A stretch of 64,000 nucleotides of DNA from Candidatus Phytoplasma luffae (lineage in GTDB: Bacteria; Bacillota_I; Bacilli_A; Acholeplasmatales; Acholeplasmataceae). Below, piece by piece: positions 26,740 to 34,567 of this stretch; within the stretch, counting starts at the first letter, position 1; every line of letters begins with the position of its first letter. The stretch covers positions 434,001 through 498,000 of the forward strand of contig NZ_CP054393.1 in assembly GCF_018024475.1 (NCBI RefSeq). Direction: 5' to 3'. Position numbers and translations under genes: made by a program. The notes under the pieces were generated by a model. That model was not told where the DNA came from. It worked only from the letters and a program-made list of their open reading frames with translations, and did not search any database.

Positions 26740-28068
26740 TTATTCGTTAATTACTTCTACTTTATCTTTGCCAAAGTAATATATAGCTAAATCTACTATT
26801 TGTTTCTTTTTGGCCGCTTCGTAAGAAATATATGGGTCTAAGAAACATTTTTGATAAGCTTGGATTCCATATTGTTTAAATAAATCATCGACATCTTTAC
26901 AAGTTTGATTATAAGGTGGTAAAATGTGTCTAATTTCATAGATAATATTTTCTTTTTTTAATTGTTCACCTAATAATTCACTACGTTTTTTTCCTGTTTC
27001 GTCATTGTCTAAGGCAATAATGATTTTAATATTTTCTTTTTTAAGAATGTCTATTTGTGTTTGAGAAAATAATTGTGTGACACAAATTAATCCCACAACG
27101 TTTTTAATTCCATTTTGCCAACAACTAATGACATCAAAAAAGCCTTCATGAACAATCATAATTTTAGTTTGTTTAATGCAAGGGAATGCTTCAAAGAAAC
27201 GATAACTAAAATGAAAAGTGGGGGTTTGGCTGAAATTATTAAGAGATTGATATTTGGGTTGAAAATAGCTAGTATCGCAAAAATGGTTTTGATAAAAGTG
27301 AAATGTTTTAGCATATCCATTTTCAATCGGGATAATGATAGAACCATGAAAAGTATCATGATAATATTTTTTTCCTTTGAAATTAGTTTTTTCTTTGATA
27401 AAACCATATTCTACTAATTTATCAATATTAACATTTTTCTTTTTTAAGAAATTGATTAATCTAAAAGATAATGGTTTATTTGATAATGGAGCATAACCTA
27501 ATTTAAATTCTTTAATTGTTTCTAAATTTAATTGGCGCTTTTGTGTTAAATAATCTAATCCTATTTTCCTTTCATCATTTTGATTGGATGTTAACAAATA
27601 ATTATAATAATCTCTTATTTGATTAAATAAGGGAGATATTTCTTTGAATAATTGTGTTTTTTTGATATTAATTTCTGTTTCATCTATTGGGTTATGGGGT
27701 TTGGGAGGATGATATTGTAATTTGAAAGGGTTGGAGGATATTGAGGTGTTAGTTTTTTCTTTATTTGTTAAGATTTCAAATTTTTGAGAATGCATAAAAT
27801 TTAAAATCTTTTTGACTGCATCGTTAAAGTTTGTGATTCCACGAATTTCTTTATAAACATCAATAATGTCAAAATCGCGACAACATTTCCAACAGTGAAT
27901 GTTATTGTTATCATTTATATGACAAGTTGTTGGATTTAGACCTTGATGGATGGGACAAGGAAAACGATATTTGCTGTTGAAGTTTGATGGGAGGATGTTT
28001 AATTTTTTTAATAAAACTATCATGGGGAAATTAGTTTTGATGTAGTTAATTTTTTCTTGATTATTCAT
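26740..28068 (-). CDS. dnaG: PMU DnaG-like primase
   Basis: Same protein as at 2076-3404: CHC2 zinc finger, Toprim core with E308 and D354/D356, no C-terminal helicase-binding domain. It follows the helicase gene by 11 bases with its AAGGAG overlapping the helicase stop. Its presence with helicase, SSB and thymidylate kinase in one element fits the known finding that a PMU can exist as an extrachromosomal circle. Confidence 0.93.
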   Translation of the reverse strand: MNNQEKINYIKTNFPMIVLLKKLNILPSNFNSKYRFPCPIHQGLNPTTCHINDNNNIHCWKCCRDFDIIDVYKEIRGITNFNDAVKKILNFMHSQKFEILTNKEKTNTSISSNPFKLQYHPPKPHNPIDETEINIKKTQLFKEISPLFNQIRDYYNYLLTSNQNDERKIGLDYLTQKRQLNLETIKEFKLGYAPLSNKPLSFRLINFLKKKNVNIDKLVEYGFIKEKTNFKGKKYYHDTFHGSIIIPIENGYAKTFHFYQNHFCDTSYFQPKYQSLNNFSQTPTFHFSYRFFEAFPCIKQTKIMIVHEGFFDVISCWQNGIKNVVGLICVTQLFSQTQIDILKKENIKIIIALDNDETGKKRSELLGEQLKKENIIYEIRHILPPYNQTCKDVDDLFKQYGIQAYQKCFLDPYISYEAAKKKQIVDLAIYYFGKDKVEVINE

Positions 28069-28079
28069 TTTTTTACTCC

Positions 28080-29561
28080 TTAAAAATCTTCTATTTGGTA
28101 AGGTAAAACATAACCTACTTCTTGAAAAGTTTGAGTTGTCATTTTAAAATGATAGACTAAAGTTTTTTTAGTTCCGCTGCGATTTTTTTTAATATTTACT
28201 TCAATTATTTTTTGATTATCATTGTCATCAGCTTCTAAATATAGTTGATTTAAGGTTGAAGTATAGATATTTAGGGGTTTGGTGGTATTTTTTTTAATAT
28301 TTGGGTTAAATTCAGACATAATTAATACTATGTCGGAATTGGTTTCAATTCCGCCAGAGCCTTTTAGTGCGGTGATTTCTGGGGATTTTCCGTTATAATT
28401 AGAATAAGTATCTCTTGAAAATTGAGATAAAATGATAATGACAATTTTTAATTCGATGGCGATTTCTTTAATTTTGGTCATGATTTCATCAATGGCTAAA
28501 CGGTCATTATCCATTTTATTACTCGCTTTTGTGATTTGAAGGTGATCAATGACTACAATTTCTATTTTGGATTCTAAATGAAGACGATACAATAAATCAA
28601 CAATATAATTAATATTTTTTTCTTGGTCATAACTAAAAGATAAGTTGATATTAGTAAAAAATTGTTTTGCTTGTATCATCTTTTTCGTATAGTGTTGTTG
28701 TGTGATATTATCAAAATTTTTATCTAAAATAACATCTAAAGGAATTTGAGTTTGATTAGATAATAAACGATTTAGGTTTTCTTCTGAAGTCATTTCAAAA
28801 GAAAAAACCAACATATAAGGATAATGTTGGTTTTCTTGGTATTTAGTTTTGGCTAAATCTAAAAGAAGATTATAGATAAAAGATGTTTTACCTAAACCAG
28901 TATAGCCTCCAATGGTGATGATTTGACCTTTTTTGAACCCTTTAGTGGCTTGGTTTAATCCTTTGAAAGTGTCTGATAAACGATAATATTCTTCTTGGAT
29001 TTTTTGTTTGGAAATGTTGTCGGTTTCAAAGACTTCGGGATAAAGTTTTGTCATTTGGTTCAAGGTTAATAAAGTTTTATCTTTTTTGTTTGGGATAAGA
29101 TTAATAAAATTTCTTAATTTATCAAAGATTTCTTGGTAGTATAAATGCTTATGATAAAGATCTTGATTATCAAAAGAAGGGTTGATTGTTTTTATTAATT
29201 GTTGAAATAAAGTTTCTTGGGTATAAGTATGTTTTAAATTTTCTAAAAGATGTTCATTATGGATATTATTATTGTTTAAAAACATCAAAGATTCATTATT
29301 AAAATTTTCTTGAGGATAATGAGTTTGAAGATAAGTTAGTAATTCTTTAATAATTGTCTCTTTGGTTTTGATTTTATCCCAAGGATGAGTTGATTTTTTT
29401 TCTAAATATAAATATTTTAAAGCGTTATATATTTTTTGGTGATTGGATTTGGTTAAATATTTAGGGTTGATTATTTGACAATAAAGTTTTAATTTGTTCC
29501 ACTCCCCTTTTTCGATGTAATTAATAATTTGAATTAAGGCTTGGTGTTCGTTAGTTAACAT
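28080..29561 (-). CDS. dnaB: PMU DnaB-like replicative helicase
   Basis: Same protein as at 583-2064 (Walker A at about 218-227, Walker B at about 336-342). The start overlaps the end of the 209-residue gene by 11 bases. With the chromosomal dnaB and the left copy, this window has three DnaB-type helicase genes; the PMU pair is clearly a separate lineage from the host gene. Confidence 0.93.
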   Translation of the reverse strand: MLTNEHQALIQIINYIEKGEWNKLKLYCQIINPKYLTKSNHQKIYNALKYLYLEKKSTHPWDKIKTKETIIKELLTYLQTHYPQENFNNESLMFLNNNNIHNEHLLENLKHTYTQETLFQQLIKTINPSFDNQDLYHKHLYYQEIFDKLRNFINLIPNKKDKTLLTLNQMTKLYPEVFETDNISKQKIQEEYYRLSDTFKGLNQATKGFKKGQIITIGGYTGLGKTSFIYNLLLDLAKTKYQENQHYPYMLVFSFEMTSEENLNRLLSNQTQIPLDVILDKNFDNITQQHYTKKMIQAKQFFTNINLSFSYDQEKNINYIVDLLYRLHLESKIEIVVIDHLQITKASNKMDNDRLAIDEIMTKIKEIAIELKIVIIILSQFSRDTYSNYNGKSPEITALKGSGGIETNSDIVLIMSEFNPNIKKNTTKPLNIYTSTLNQLYLEADDNDNQKIIEVNIKKNRSGTKKTLVYHFKMTTQTFQEVGYVLPYQIEDF

Positions 29562-30180
29562 TTTTATTTAACTCCTTCTTTTTAATTAAATTAATATTGG
29601 GAAAAGTGATGAATTCATTCATTAGTAAGGTTTTTAAGAAGAGATTAGCATTATCAGAAAATAAATTAATTACTTTATTAATTGACTGTACTTTACCGTT
29701 TTTAATTTTATTATTGAGTTTTTGAGTTTCAACTTCATCGTTTGTTAATAAATAATATTCAAAACGAGTGTCTAGTTTTTTTAGTTGTTGTGCTTCAATG
29801 ATGGCTTGTTTGTATCGTTCACGAAGGCAAGTTTTGAAATTGAAGGCGATAATGCGTTTGGTTTGTGTGAATAAAACCAAGTCGAATTTGATGTCGGGGA
29901 TGAAAAATAAATATGATTTAGGATATAAACATTTAATTCCTTTATGGTTTAAATAAAGCAAAATCAGGTATTCGTTAATTTTTCCGCGAATTGATTTTTG
30001 GGATTGGGAACAAAAGTTGTTGGTTTCGAAATAATGATTTAATTGAATGTGATTACTTTTCATATATTTATCAATAGTAAGATTCAAAGTTGCTTTGTTG
30101 AAAATAAGCTTTATGATTTGAACTGATTTTGAGTTGGTATTTAATTGGTTGATATTAATAAATTCTTGGTTAGTTAACAT
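29551..30180 (-). CDS. PMU conserved hypothetical protein (complete)
   Basis: Complete 209-residue version of the gene cut by the window edge at 3-593. ATG at 30180 has AAAGGA eight bases upstream, so the start is well supported. First gene of the helicase-primase operon, just downstream of a terminator (30199-30226). It is soluble and basic. The segment IPDIKFDLVLF...IIAFNFKTCLRERYK has the acidic/hydrophobic spacing seen in PD-(D/E)XK-like nucleases, with a lysine after FNF, but this is only a resemblance. Confidence 0.85.
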   Translation of the reverse strand: MLTNQEFININQLNTNSKSVQIIKLIFNKATLNLTIDKYMKSNHIQLNHYFETNNFCSQSQKSIRGKINEYLILLYLNHKGIKCLYPKSYLFFIPDIKFDLVLFTQTKRIIAFNFKTCLRERYKQAIIEAQQLKKLDTRFEYYLLTNDEVETQKLNNKIKNGKVQSINKVINLFSDNANLFLKTLLMNEFITFPNINLIKKKELNKNVN

Positions 30181-30198
30181 TTTTAAATTCCTTTCTAA

Positions 30199-30226
30199 AT
30201 AAAAAAGACCCTTTTTGAGGGTCTTT
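30199..30226 (-). terminator. Terminator upstream of the PMU replication operon
   Basis: AAAGACCC and GGGTCTTT form an 8-bp stem; on the minus strand a T-run follows. It separates the tmk unit from the helicase-primase unit. Confidence 0.8.
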
Positions 30227-30234
30227 GGTTTGTT

Positions 30235-30357
30235 TTAATAGATTTTTTTAGTACGCCAAGTAATAATTCCATCTTTATGAATTGTTTTGATTTTGCCGTT
30301 GCGAAAATAGATATATAAATTACCGTTTTGACATTTTTTCTTTATGATTTTTTTCAT
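30235..30357 (-). CDS. 40-residue basic protein coupled to tmk
   Basis: The ATG (30355-30357) overlaps the TGA stop of tmk as ATGA, a typical coupling arrangement. The 40 residues start MKKIIKKKCQNGN and contain two short strand-like repeats (YIYFRNGKIKTI and IHKDGIITWRTKK), rich in Lys, Ile and Gly, without a membrane segment. Followed at once by a terminator. Short, but its position and composition make it a credible gene. Function unknown. Confidence 0.6.
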   Translation of the reverse strand: MKKIIKKKCQNGNLYIYFRNGKIKTIHKDGIITWRTKKIY

Positions 30358-30983
30358 TTTATATCTCTTATTAATTTCATAATTTTAGTAACATTTGATT
30401 GAAGGGAATCAATACCATTTAGAATTAATTGTTTATTGTTTTGATAATGAGTTAAATAATGATAATAACCTTTATGGACAGTTTGGTGATAAGTTAAGGA
30501 TTTTTGTTCGATAATATCTAATTGATGGTTTTTTTGGGTTTGTTTTCTTTCTTTACCAATAAGAGGATTAATATCTAGATAAATTAATAAATGAGGTTTA
30601 ATAAATAATTTTTTATGAGTGATATCAAAAATTTCTTTTAAATCGAAACAAGATTTTGTTTGTTTAAGATAAGGAAATAATTGGTAGGCATATGTTGATG
30701 GTAACCAACGGTCTAAGATTATGAGTTGATTTTGTTTTAAATGAGGATAGATGAGTTCTTTTTGGATTTGAGCCATATTAGTGATGCTAAGATAAAAACG
30801 AGTAATGTAATCAACTTGGTTATAATTTAAAAATAAATTTCTTATTTCTGTTCCAATAGAACTACTTCCTAAACCTTGATAAATTTTATTATTTATTTTT
30901 TGTTTTTTTAGTTTTTGTTGTAATTCTTGAATTAAAGTTGTTTTGCCGCTACCATCTAGTCCTTCAAAAACTATAAGTTTCAT
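30354..30983 (-). CDS. tmk: Thymidylate kinase (PMU copy)
   Basis: Phosphorylates dTMP to dTDP. P-loop FEGLDGSGKTT at the N-terminus, the DRWLPSTYAYQ motif for substrate binding and the lid region near GKERKQT are present; 209 residues is normal. PMU-borne tmk genes are a known phytoplasma feature and exist beside a chromosomal copy. It lies between two terminators (31014 and 30199) with only the 40-residue gene, so it forms its own small unit. AAAGGAG precedes the ATG. Confidence 0.94.
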   Translation of the reverse strand: MKLIVFEGLDGSGKTTLIQELQQKLKKQKINNKIYQGLGSSSIGTEIRNLFLNYNQVDYITRFYLSITNMAQIQKELIYPHLKQNQLIILDRWLPSTYAYQLFPYLKQTKSCFDLKEIFDITHKKLFIKPHLLIYLDINPLIGKERKQTQKNHQLDIIEQKSLTYHQTVHKGYYHYLTHYQNNKQLILNGIDSLQSNVTKIMKLIRDIK

Positions 30984-31013
30984 TTTTTTCTCCTTTAATT
31001 GGGTTTTAGATAA

Positions 31014-31042
31014 TAAAAAAAGACTCTACAAGAGAGTCTTTT
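31014..31042 (-). terminator. Terminator after the secreted-protein gene
   Basis: AGACTCT and AGAGTCT form a 7-bp stem with A- and T-runs on both sides, just after the stop codon at 31049. Confidence 0.75.
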
Positions 31043-31048
31043 AAATTG

Positions 31049-32527
31049 TTATTTAAAGCTTAATTCAATTCTTTTGGGTGGGGGAGTGGTGTTATAAAAA
31101 TTATAAAAAATATTAGAATTACCAACACAATTATGACCATTAACAATCCAATCATCAGAGAAAAAACCTGGGACATATTGATACCAACATGTATTTCCAT
31201 TTTCATCATAAATAATTCTCGATGTTTTTCCAAATTTATTTCTTATTTCTTGAGCTGAATAAGAACATCCATATTGAATGTAACATTGCTTTAACCAATT
31301 TATATAAGCATCACGATATTGTTCGACGAGTTTAATTTGGAGTGTATCATTATTACAAACTACAAAATAAATACAATCATCAGTTTCTAAACATTGGAAT
31401 ATTTTTTTAATTTGAAAAGGAATATCTATTTTTTTATAAGAAGGAGAAGTTATTTCAATATCCCAATTTCGCTTTTCTGTTTCTTCTTTATATTCACTTT
31501 CTTCTATTAAAGGAGGGAAAGTATAAAGGTTGTTTTCTCTTTTCCAATCTCGGATAGTTTGATAAGGGTCTAAAGAGTCAGGGAGTTCAATAATTTTTTT
31601 TCTTTTTTGAACATTAAGGAAGAAAAGATAGATGTTTTTGGCACCATTTGAGAGTTTTGTTAAGTCTTCGATAGTATATGATTGAGATTTAATAATATCT
31701 TCTTTTATTTGATTGATGCTTTCATTAATTTCATTAATGCTTTCTTGATAGACAGTTTTGAAATGTGTATCTTCACATGAATTTTGTTTTATTATAACTT
31801 CTTGTAGAAATTCTTGTTTCCATTCTAATCGGTTTCTTAGAGATTGTATATTTCGATTTTCAGATAATAACCTTATGCCGTCATCAAAATAAATGGCATC
31901 AATTTCAAATTCAAATAAAAATTTTCCAAAAGGTAAAGGCAATACTAATCCAGTATGAGGTGTTGCGTTATAACAACCTAGTTTAATTAGTTTTGGTTCT
32001 TTAATGATGTTGTTTTTGATTAAATAATTATTAATTGCTTCTTCTTTGTTTTGGTCAGCAAACATTTCAATTATTATTAATTCTATATTTACATTTTCTT
32101 CTTGAGGTTTTTGTTTTGCGTCCCAAAAGACAAAGGCTTCTTCGATGGCTATTCCGTAATCAAGGAGTTCTTCTAAGGTGAATTCATCATCTTCATCAGG
32201 ATATTTGATATTAAAAGGGTTATGTCTTGGTTTGAAATAAGCCCCAATTAAACCTGAAGGAGGGTTTTTGAGTTTAGCGTCGAAGAAAGTGTAATCATAA
32301 GGATTGTAGGAGGGAGTTGAAATATCATAAAGATAAGCTTTGATATTAAAATATTTTAAGATATCAGGGATGCTTTCTTTAGATAAAACAGGAATGTCAT
32401 ATCTTTTCATTTTGGGTTGAGTGGCTAACCATTCTTGTTGAAGGGTTTGGTAGTCAGATAGTTTTATTTTTGATTTAGATTGATGATGAAAATAAGGATG
32501 AGCGGAGATAGAAGGACAACAAATCAA
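31049..32527 (-). CDS. Putative secreted PMU protein; signal peptide frame-shifted from its ATG
   Basis: A protein of about 490 residues with no recognised family. It is a paralogue, over its first 230 residues, of the gene at 6094. The frame extends upstream of 32527 through SKYFIIIYLLLFLICCPSISA, which looks like a cleavable signal peptide, but no start codon exists in that frame. Instead GGAGG (32601-32605) lies nine bases before an ATG at 32589-32591 in another frame; that frame reads MSKSIKIPFI and stops at 32559. A +1 shift near CCC TTT ATC TAA would join the two into one good signal peptide. So the gene either needs frameshifting, has a 1-bp mutation, or the base call is wrong. The second half of the protein has a charged coiled-coil part and a Cys/Trp-rich tail (CWYQYVPGFFSDDWIVNGHNC shortened here to its key residues). 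Confidence 0.7.
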   Translation of the reverse strand: MICCPSISAHPYFHHQSKSKIKLSDYQTLQQEWLATQPKMKRYDIPVLSKESIPDILKYFNIKAYLYDISTPSYNPYDYTFFDAKLKNPPSGLIGAYFKPRHNPFNIKYPDEDDEFTLEELLDYGIAIEEAFVFWDAKQKPQEENVNIELIIIEMFADQNKEEAINNYLIKNNIIKEPKLIKLGCYNATPHTGLVLPLPFGKFLFEFEIDAIYFDDGIRLLSENRNIQSLRNRLEWKQEFLQEVIIKQNSCEDTHFKTVYQESINEINESINQIKEDIIKSQSYTIEDLTKLSNGAKNIYLFFLNVQKRKKIIELPDSLDPYQTIRDWKRENNLYTFPPLIEESEYKEETEKRNWDIEITSPSYKKIDIPFQIKKIFQCLETDDCIYFVVCNNDTLQIKLVEQYRDAYINWLKQCYIQYGCSYSAQEIRNKFGKTSRIIYDENGNTCWYQYVPGFFSDDWIVNGHNCVGNSNIFYNFYNTTPPPKRIELSFK

Positions 32528-32626
32528 AAATAATAATAAATAAATAATGATGAAATATTTAGATAAAGGGAATTTTGATTGATTTTGACATAATTGGTTA
32601 CCTCCTTTTTTTTGTGATTTGGGTAT

Positions 32627-32653
32627 AAAAAAATACCCCTCAACTAGAGGGGT
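32627..32653 (-). terminator. Terminator upstream of the secreted-protein gene
   Basis: ACCCCTC and GAGGGGT form a 7-bp GC-rich stem; on the minus strand TATTTTTTT follows. It isolates the 31049 gene from the genes upstream of it. Confidence 0.85.
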
Positions 32654-32855
32654 GGTTATAAATTAGGTTTAAAAATGATCCGTTTTAATTTATGCCAAAA
32701 TTGTAAAAATTAAAAATACGTATTTACAAGGTTTTTTGAAGGTCACTTAGAGGCTAAATTGGATTTAAGGGTGTATAAATCAATCCCTAAGGTTTAAAAA
32801 ATTAATTGTAATTTAATCACAGCGAGAGGAGCAAAATAATGCGTTTTAGAGGAAT

Positions 32856-33455
32856 TTATTTTTGAATTTTAGAATATTTCTCATCATAAAAAAAATTATA
32901 AACCCCAATATGAATATAAAAATCTATTTCAGGGAATTGTTTTACTCTTGTTTTTATAATCCAATCACTATTTTTATATTTTATTTGTTTATTATGAAAA
33001 TTATTATTATTGCTTTGTTTTTTAATAATTTTTTCAATTTCTTCTAAAATTTGATTAGGTTTAAATTCTCGTTTTAAAACAAAAAAAATTAATGAAATTT
33101 TGTTATCTTTTTCTGTTGTATTATAAATTAGTTGTTTATATTTTTTTTCAATTTTATAACCACAATCTTTTTCTTTTAAAGTAGCACATTCTGCTATGTA
33201 CTTTTTTTCATTTTTAAAAGGTATTATAATATCTGTTTTGCCATGATTATTGTTAGCTTCACAATTAACGAAATTTTCGAACGAAGAAGGATAACTGTTT
33301 AATTGTACAAAAATATTATCTCTATAAATAGCTTCAGTGTCTTGTGGATTAGAATTGTTATTTTTTCTTAAGTTTTTAGTTCTAGAAATACTAACACAAA
33401 CACTATGAATTGTTTTGATAATTTCTTCAAAATTATCTTTATTTAAATTTTTCAA
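32856..33455 (-). CDS. PD-(D/E)XK nuclease-like protein, candidate toxin partner of the Panacea protein
   Basis: A 199-residue soluble protein. Its centre, GKTDIIIPF followed by KKYIAECATLKE, has the spacing of the GxTDIxI...IAECKxW block of restriction-endonuclease-like proteins; the usual Lys of E-x-K is Ala here, with a Lys three residues later. The N-terminus (IIKTIHSVCVSISRTK) is helical. TTG at 33453-33455 is the only start possible, as an in-frame TAA lies just upstream; AAGGGG precedes it. It is encoded 23 bases after the Panacea-domain gene, the place a toxin would occupy in a PanAT system. Nuclease activity and toxicity are inferred. Confidence 0.7.
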   Translation of the reverse strand: MKNLNKDNFEEIIKTIHSVCVSISRTKNLRKNNNSNPQDTEAIYRDNIFVQLNSYPSSFENFVNCEANNNHGKTDIIIPFKNEKKYIAECATLKEKDCGYKIEKKYKQLIYNTTEKDNKISLIFFVLKREFKPNQILEEIEKIIKKQSNNNNFHNKQIKYKNSDWIIKTRVKQFPEIDFYIHIGVYNFFYDEKYSKIQK

Positions 33456-33478
33456 ACAGCAATTTACCCCTTACACAA

Positions 33479-33949
33479 TTAAATTATATTATCTTTAAAA
33501 AATTTTTCTAATAATTGGTGAGTAATGATGTTATTTTGCCATTTTTTACGAGGATTATAAGCCTCTTTCCATGGAACTTCTTCATGAGTTTTAACACTTA
33601 ATTCTCTGGCACTGAAAGAAGAATATTTATTAATTACTTTTTCAATAATTTCTTTAGCTTCTGTAGTTAATTCGTTTTTACTAGCACCTTTACAAACATA
33701 ATCATTAGGAATTGGATTATCAACAAAATTGAAAAATTCACTGTAAATATTTAAAATAACAGGACCAAACAACCATGCTTCAATTTTTTCTGGAAAAAGT
33801 GTTTTTCCTGTTTGGGCTATATAATGACCTTGAATGTAATATAATAATTTATTAATTTTCATATTGGAAATTTTATATTTATTAGTATCCGTTTGGCTAA
33901 TTAAATAATTAGCAATATCAAAAACATTAATTTGATTATTATTTTTCAT
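33479..33949 (-). CDS. Panacea-domain (DUF4065, SocA-like) protein, candidate antitoxin
   Basis: 156 residues, with the family signature INKLLYYIQGHYIAQTGKTL, EAWLFGPV and the later helical KINKYSSFSARELSVKTHEE-PW part. Panacea domains occur in antitoxins (SocA, PanA) that neutralise unrelated toxins encoded beside them, and also in phage-derived genes annotated GepA. It lies between an SVM-signal protein gene and the nuclease-like gene, in the same direction. AGTAGG is a modest ribosome site. The family call is firm; the antitoxin role depends on its neighbour. Confidence 0.88.
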   Translation of the reverse strand: MKNNNQINVFDIANYLISQTDTNKYKISNMKINKLLYYIQGHYIAQTGKTLFPEKIEAWLFGPVILNIYSEFFNFVDNPIPNDYVCKGASKNELTTEAKEIIEKVINKYSSFSARELSVKTHEEVPWKEAYNPRKKWQNNIITHQLLEKFFKDNII

Positions 33950-33984
33950 TTTTTAAACCTACTTTCTAATTTTTTTTATTTCTT

Positions 33985-34545
33985 TTATCGTCTTCGATTG
34001 TTATTTGGTGGATTTGGATTATTTTGTAATTGTTGAATTATAATATTTATTTGTCTTCGGTTTTGGTCCATTCTTATTTGAATATTTCTTAGCACGTTAA
34101 TTTGTTCTGTTGAAGCATAAATGGGTATATTATTAATAGCTGTATTCATTTCTTGTATTAATGATAAATGTTCTCTTTCAAGTTGAATTTTTGTTATATT
34201 GCGTTCAAAATTTATCATAAATTGATGCTGATTATTGAGTTGTCTTTGTTGATGAGTTATTATTTGTTGGTGTATTTGTTCGCTTTGATTTAACAAAGTA
34301 TTAATTTCAACTTCTGAATTATGATTTCTAAGAGCATTAATAATTTGTTGAATTGTTCTTTCTTGTATAGATAATAAATTTTGAAAAATCCTATACTCAT
34401 CTATATTATTATCGCCATTTGAATTATTTTGGGATGGATTATTATTCATACCCATAACCTGTTTGTTATCAACAATAAATAATAATCCTAAACAAATGAT
34501 AAAAAATAGACTAAACAAAGATAATTGTTTTTCTAATTTAATCAT
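33985..34545 (-). CDS. Secreted protein with an SVM-type signal peptide (candidate effector)
   Basis: Residues 1-33 (KLEKQLSLFSLFFIICLGLLF, then NNKQVMGM-like DNKQVMGM) match the signal sequence of phytoplasma SVM proteins, the group that includes SAP and phyllogen effectors. The predicted mature part is about 153 residues, Asn/Gln-rich, helical, and starts with a disordered NNNPSQNNSNGDNN. Its body (IHQQIITHQQRQLNNQHQF and similar) would form amphipathic helices; it does not look like SAP11, TENGU, SAP54 or SAP05 as far as I recall them. AAGGAG lies nine bases before the ATG. It sits in the PMU, as many effectors do. Secretion would be by Sec into the host cell cytoplasm. Confidence 0.85.
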   Translation of the reverse strand: MIKLEKQLSLFSLFFIICLGLLFIVDNKQVMGMNNNPSQNNSNGDNNIDEYRIFQNLLSIQERTIQQIINALRNHNSEVEINTLLNQSEQIHQQIITHQQRQLNNQHQFMINFERNITKIQLEREHLSLIQEMNTAINNIPIYASTEQINVLRNIQIRMDQNRRQINIIIQQLQNNPNPPNNNRRR

Positions 34546-34567
34546 TATTAACGACTCCTTTTATTTT

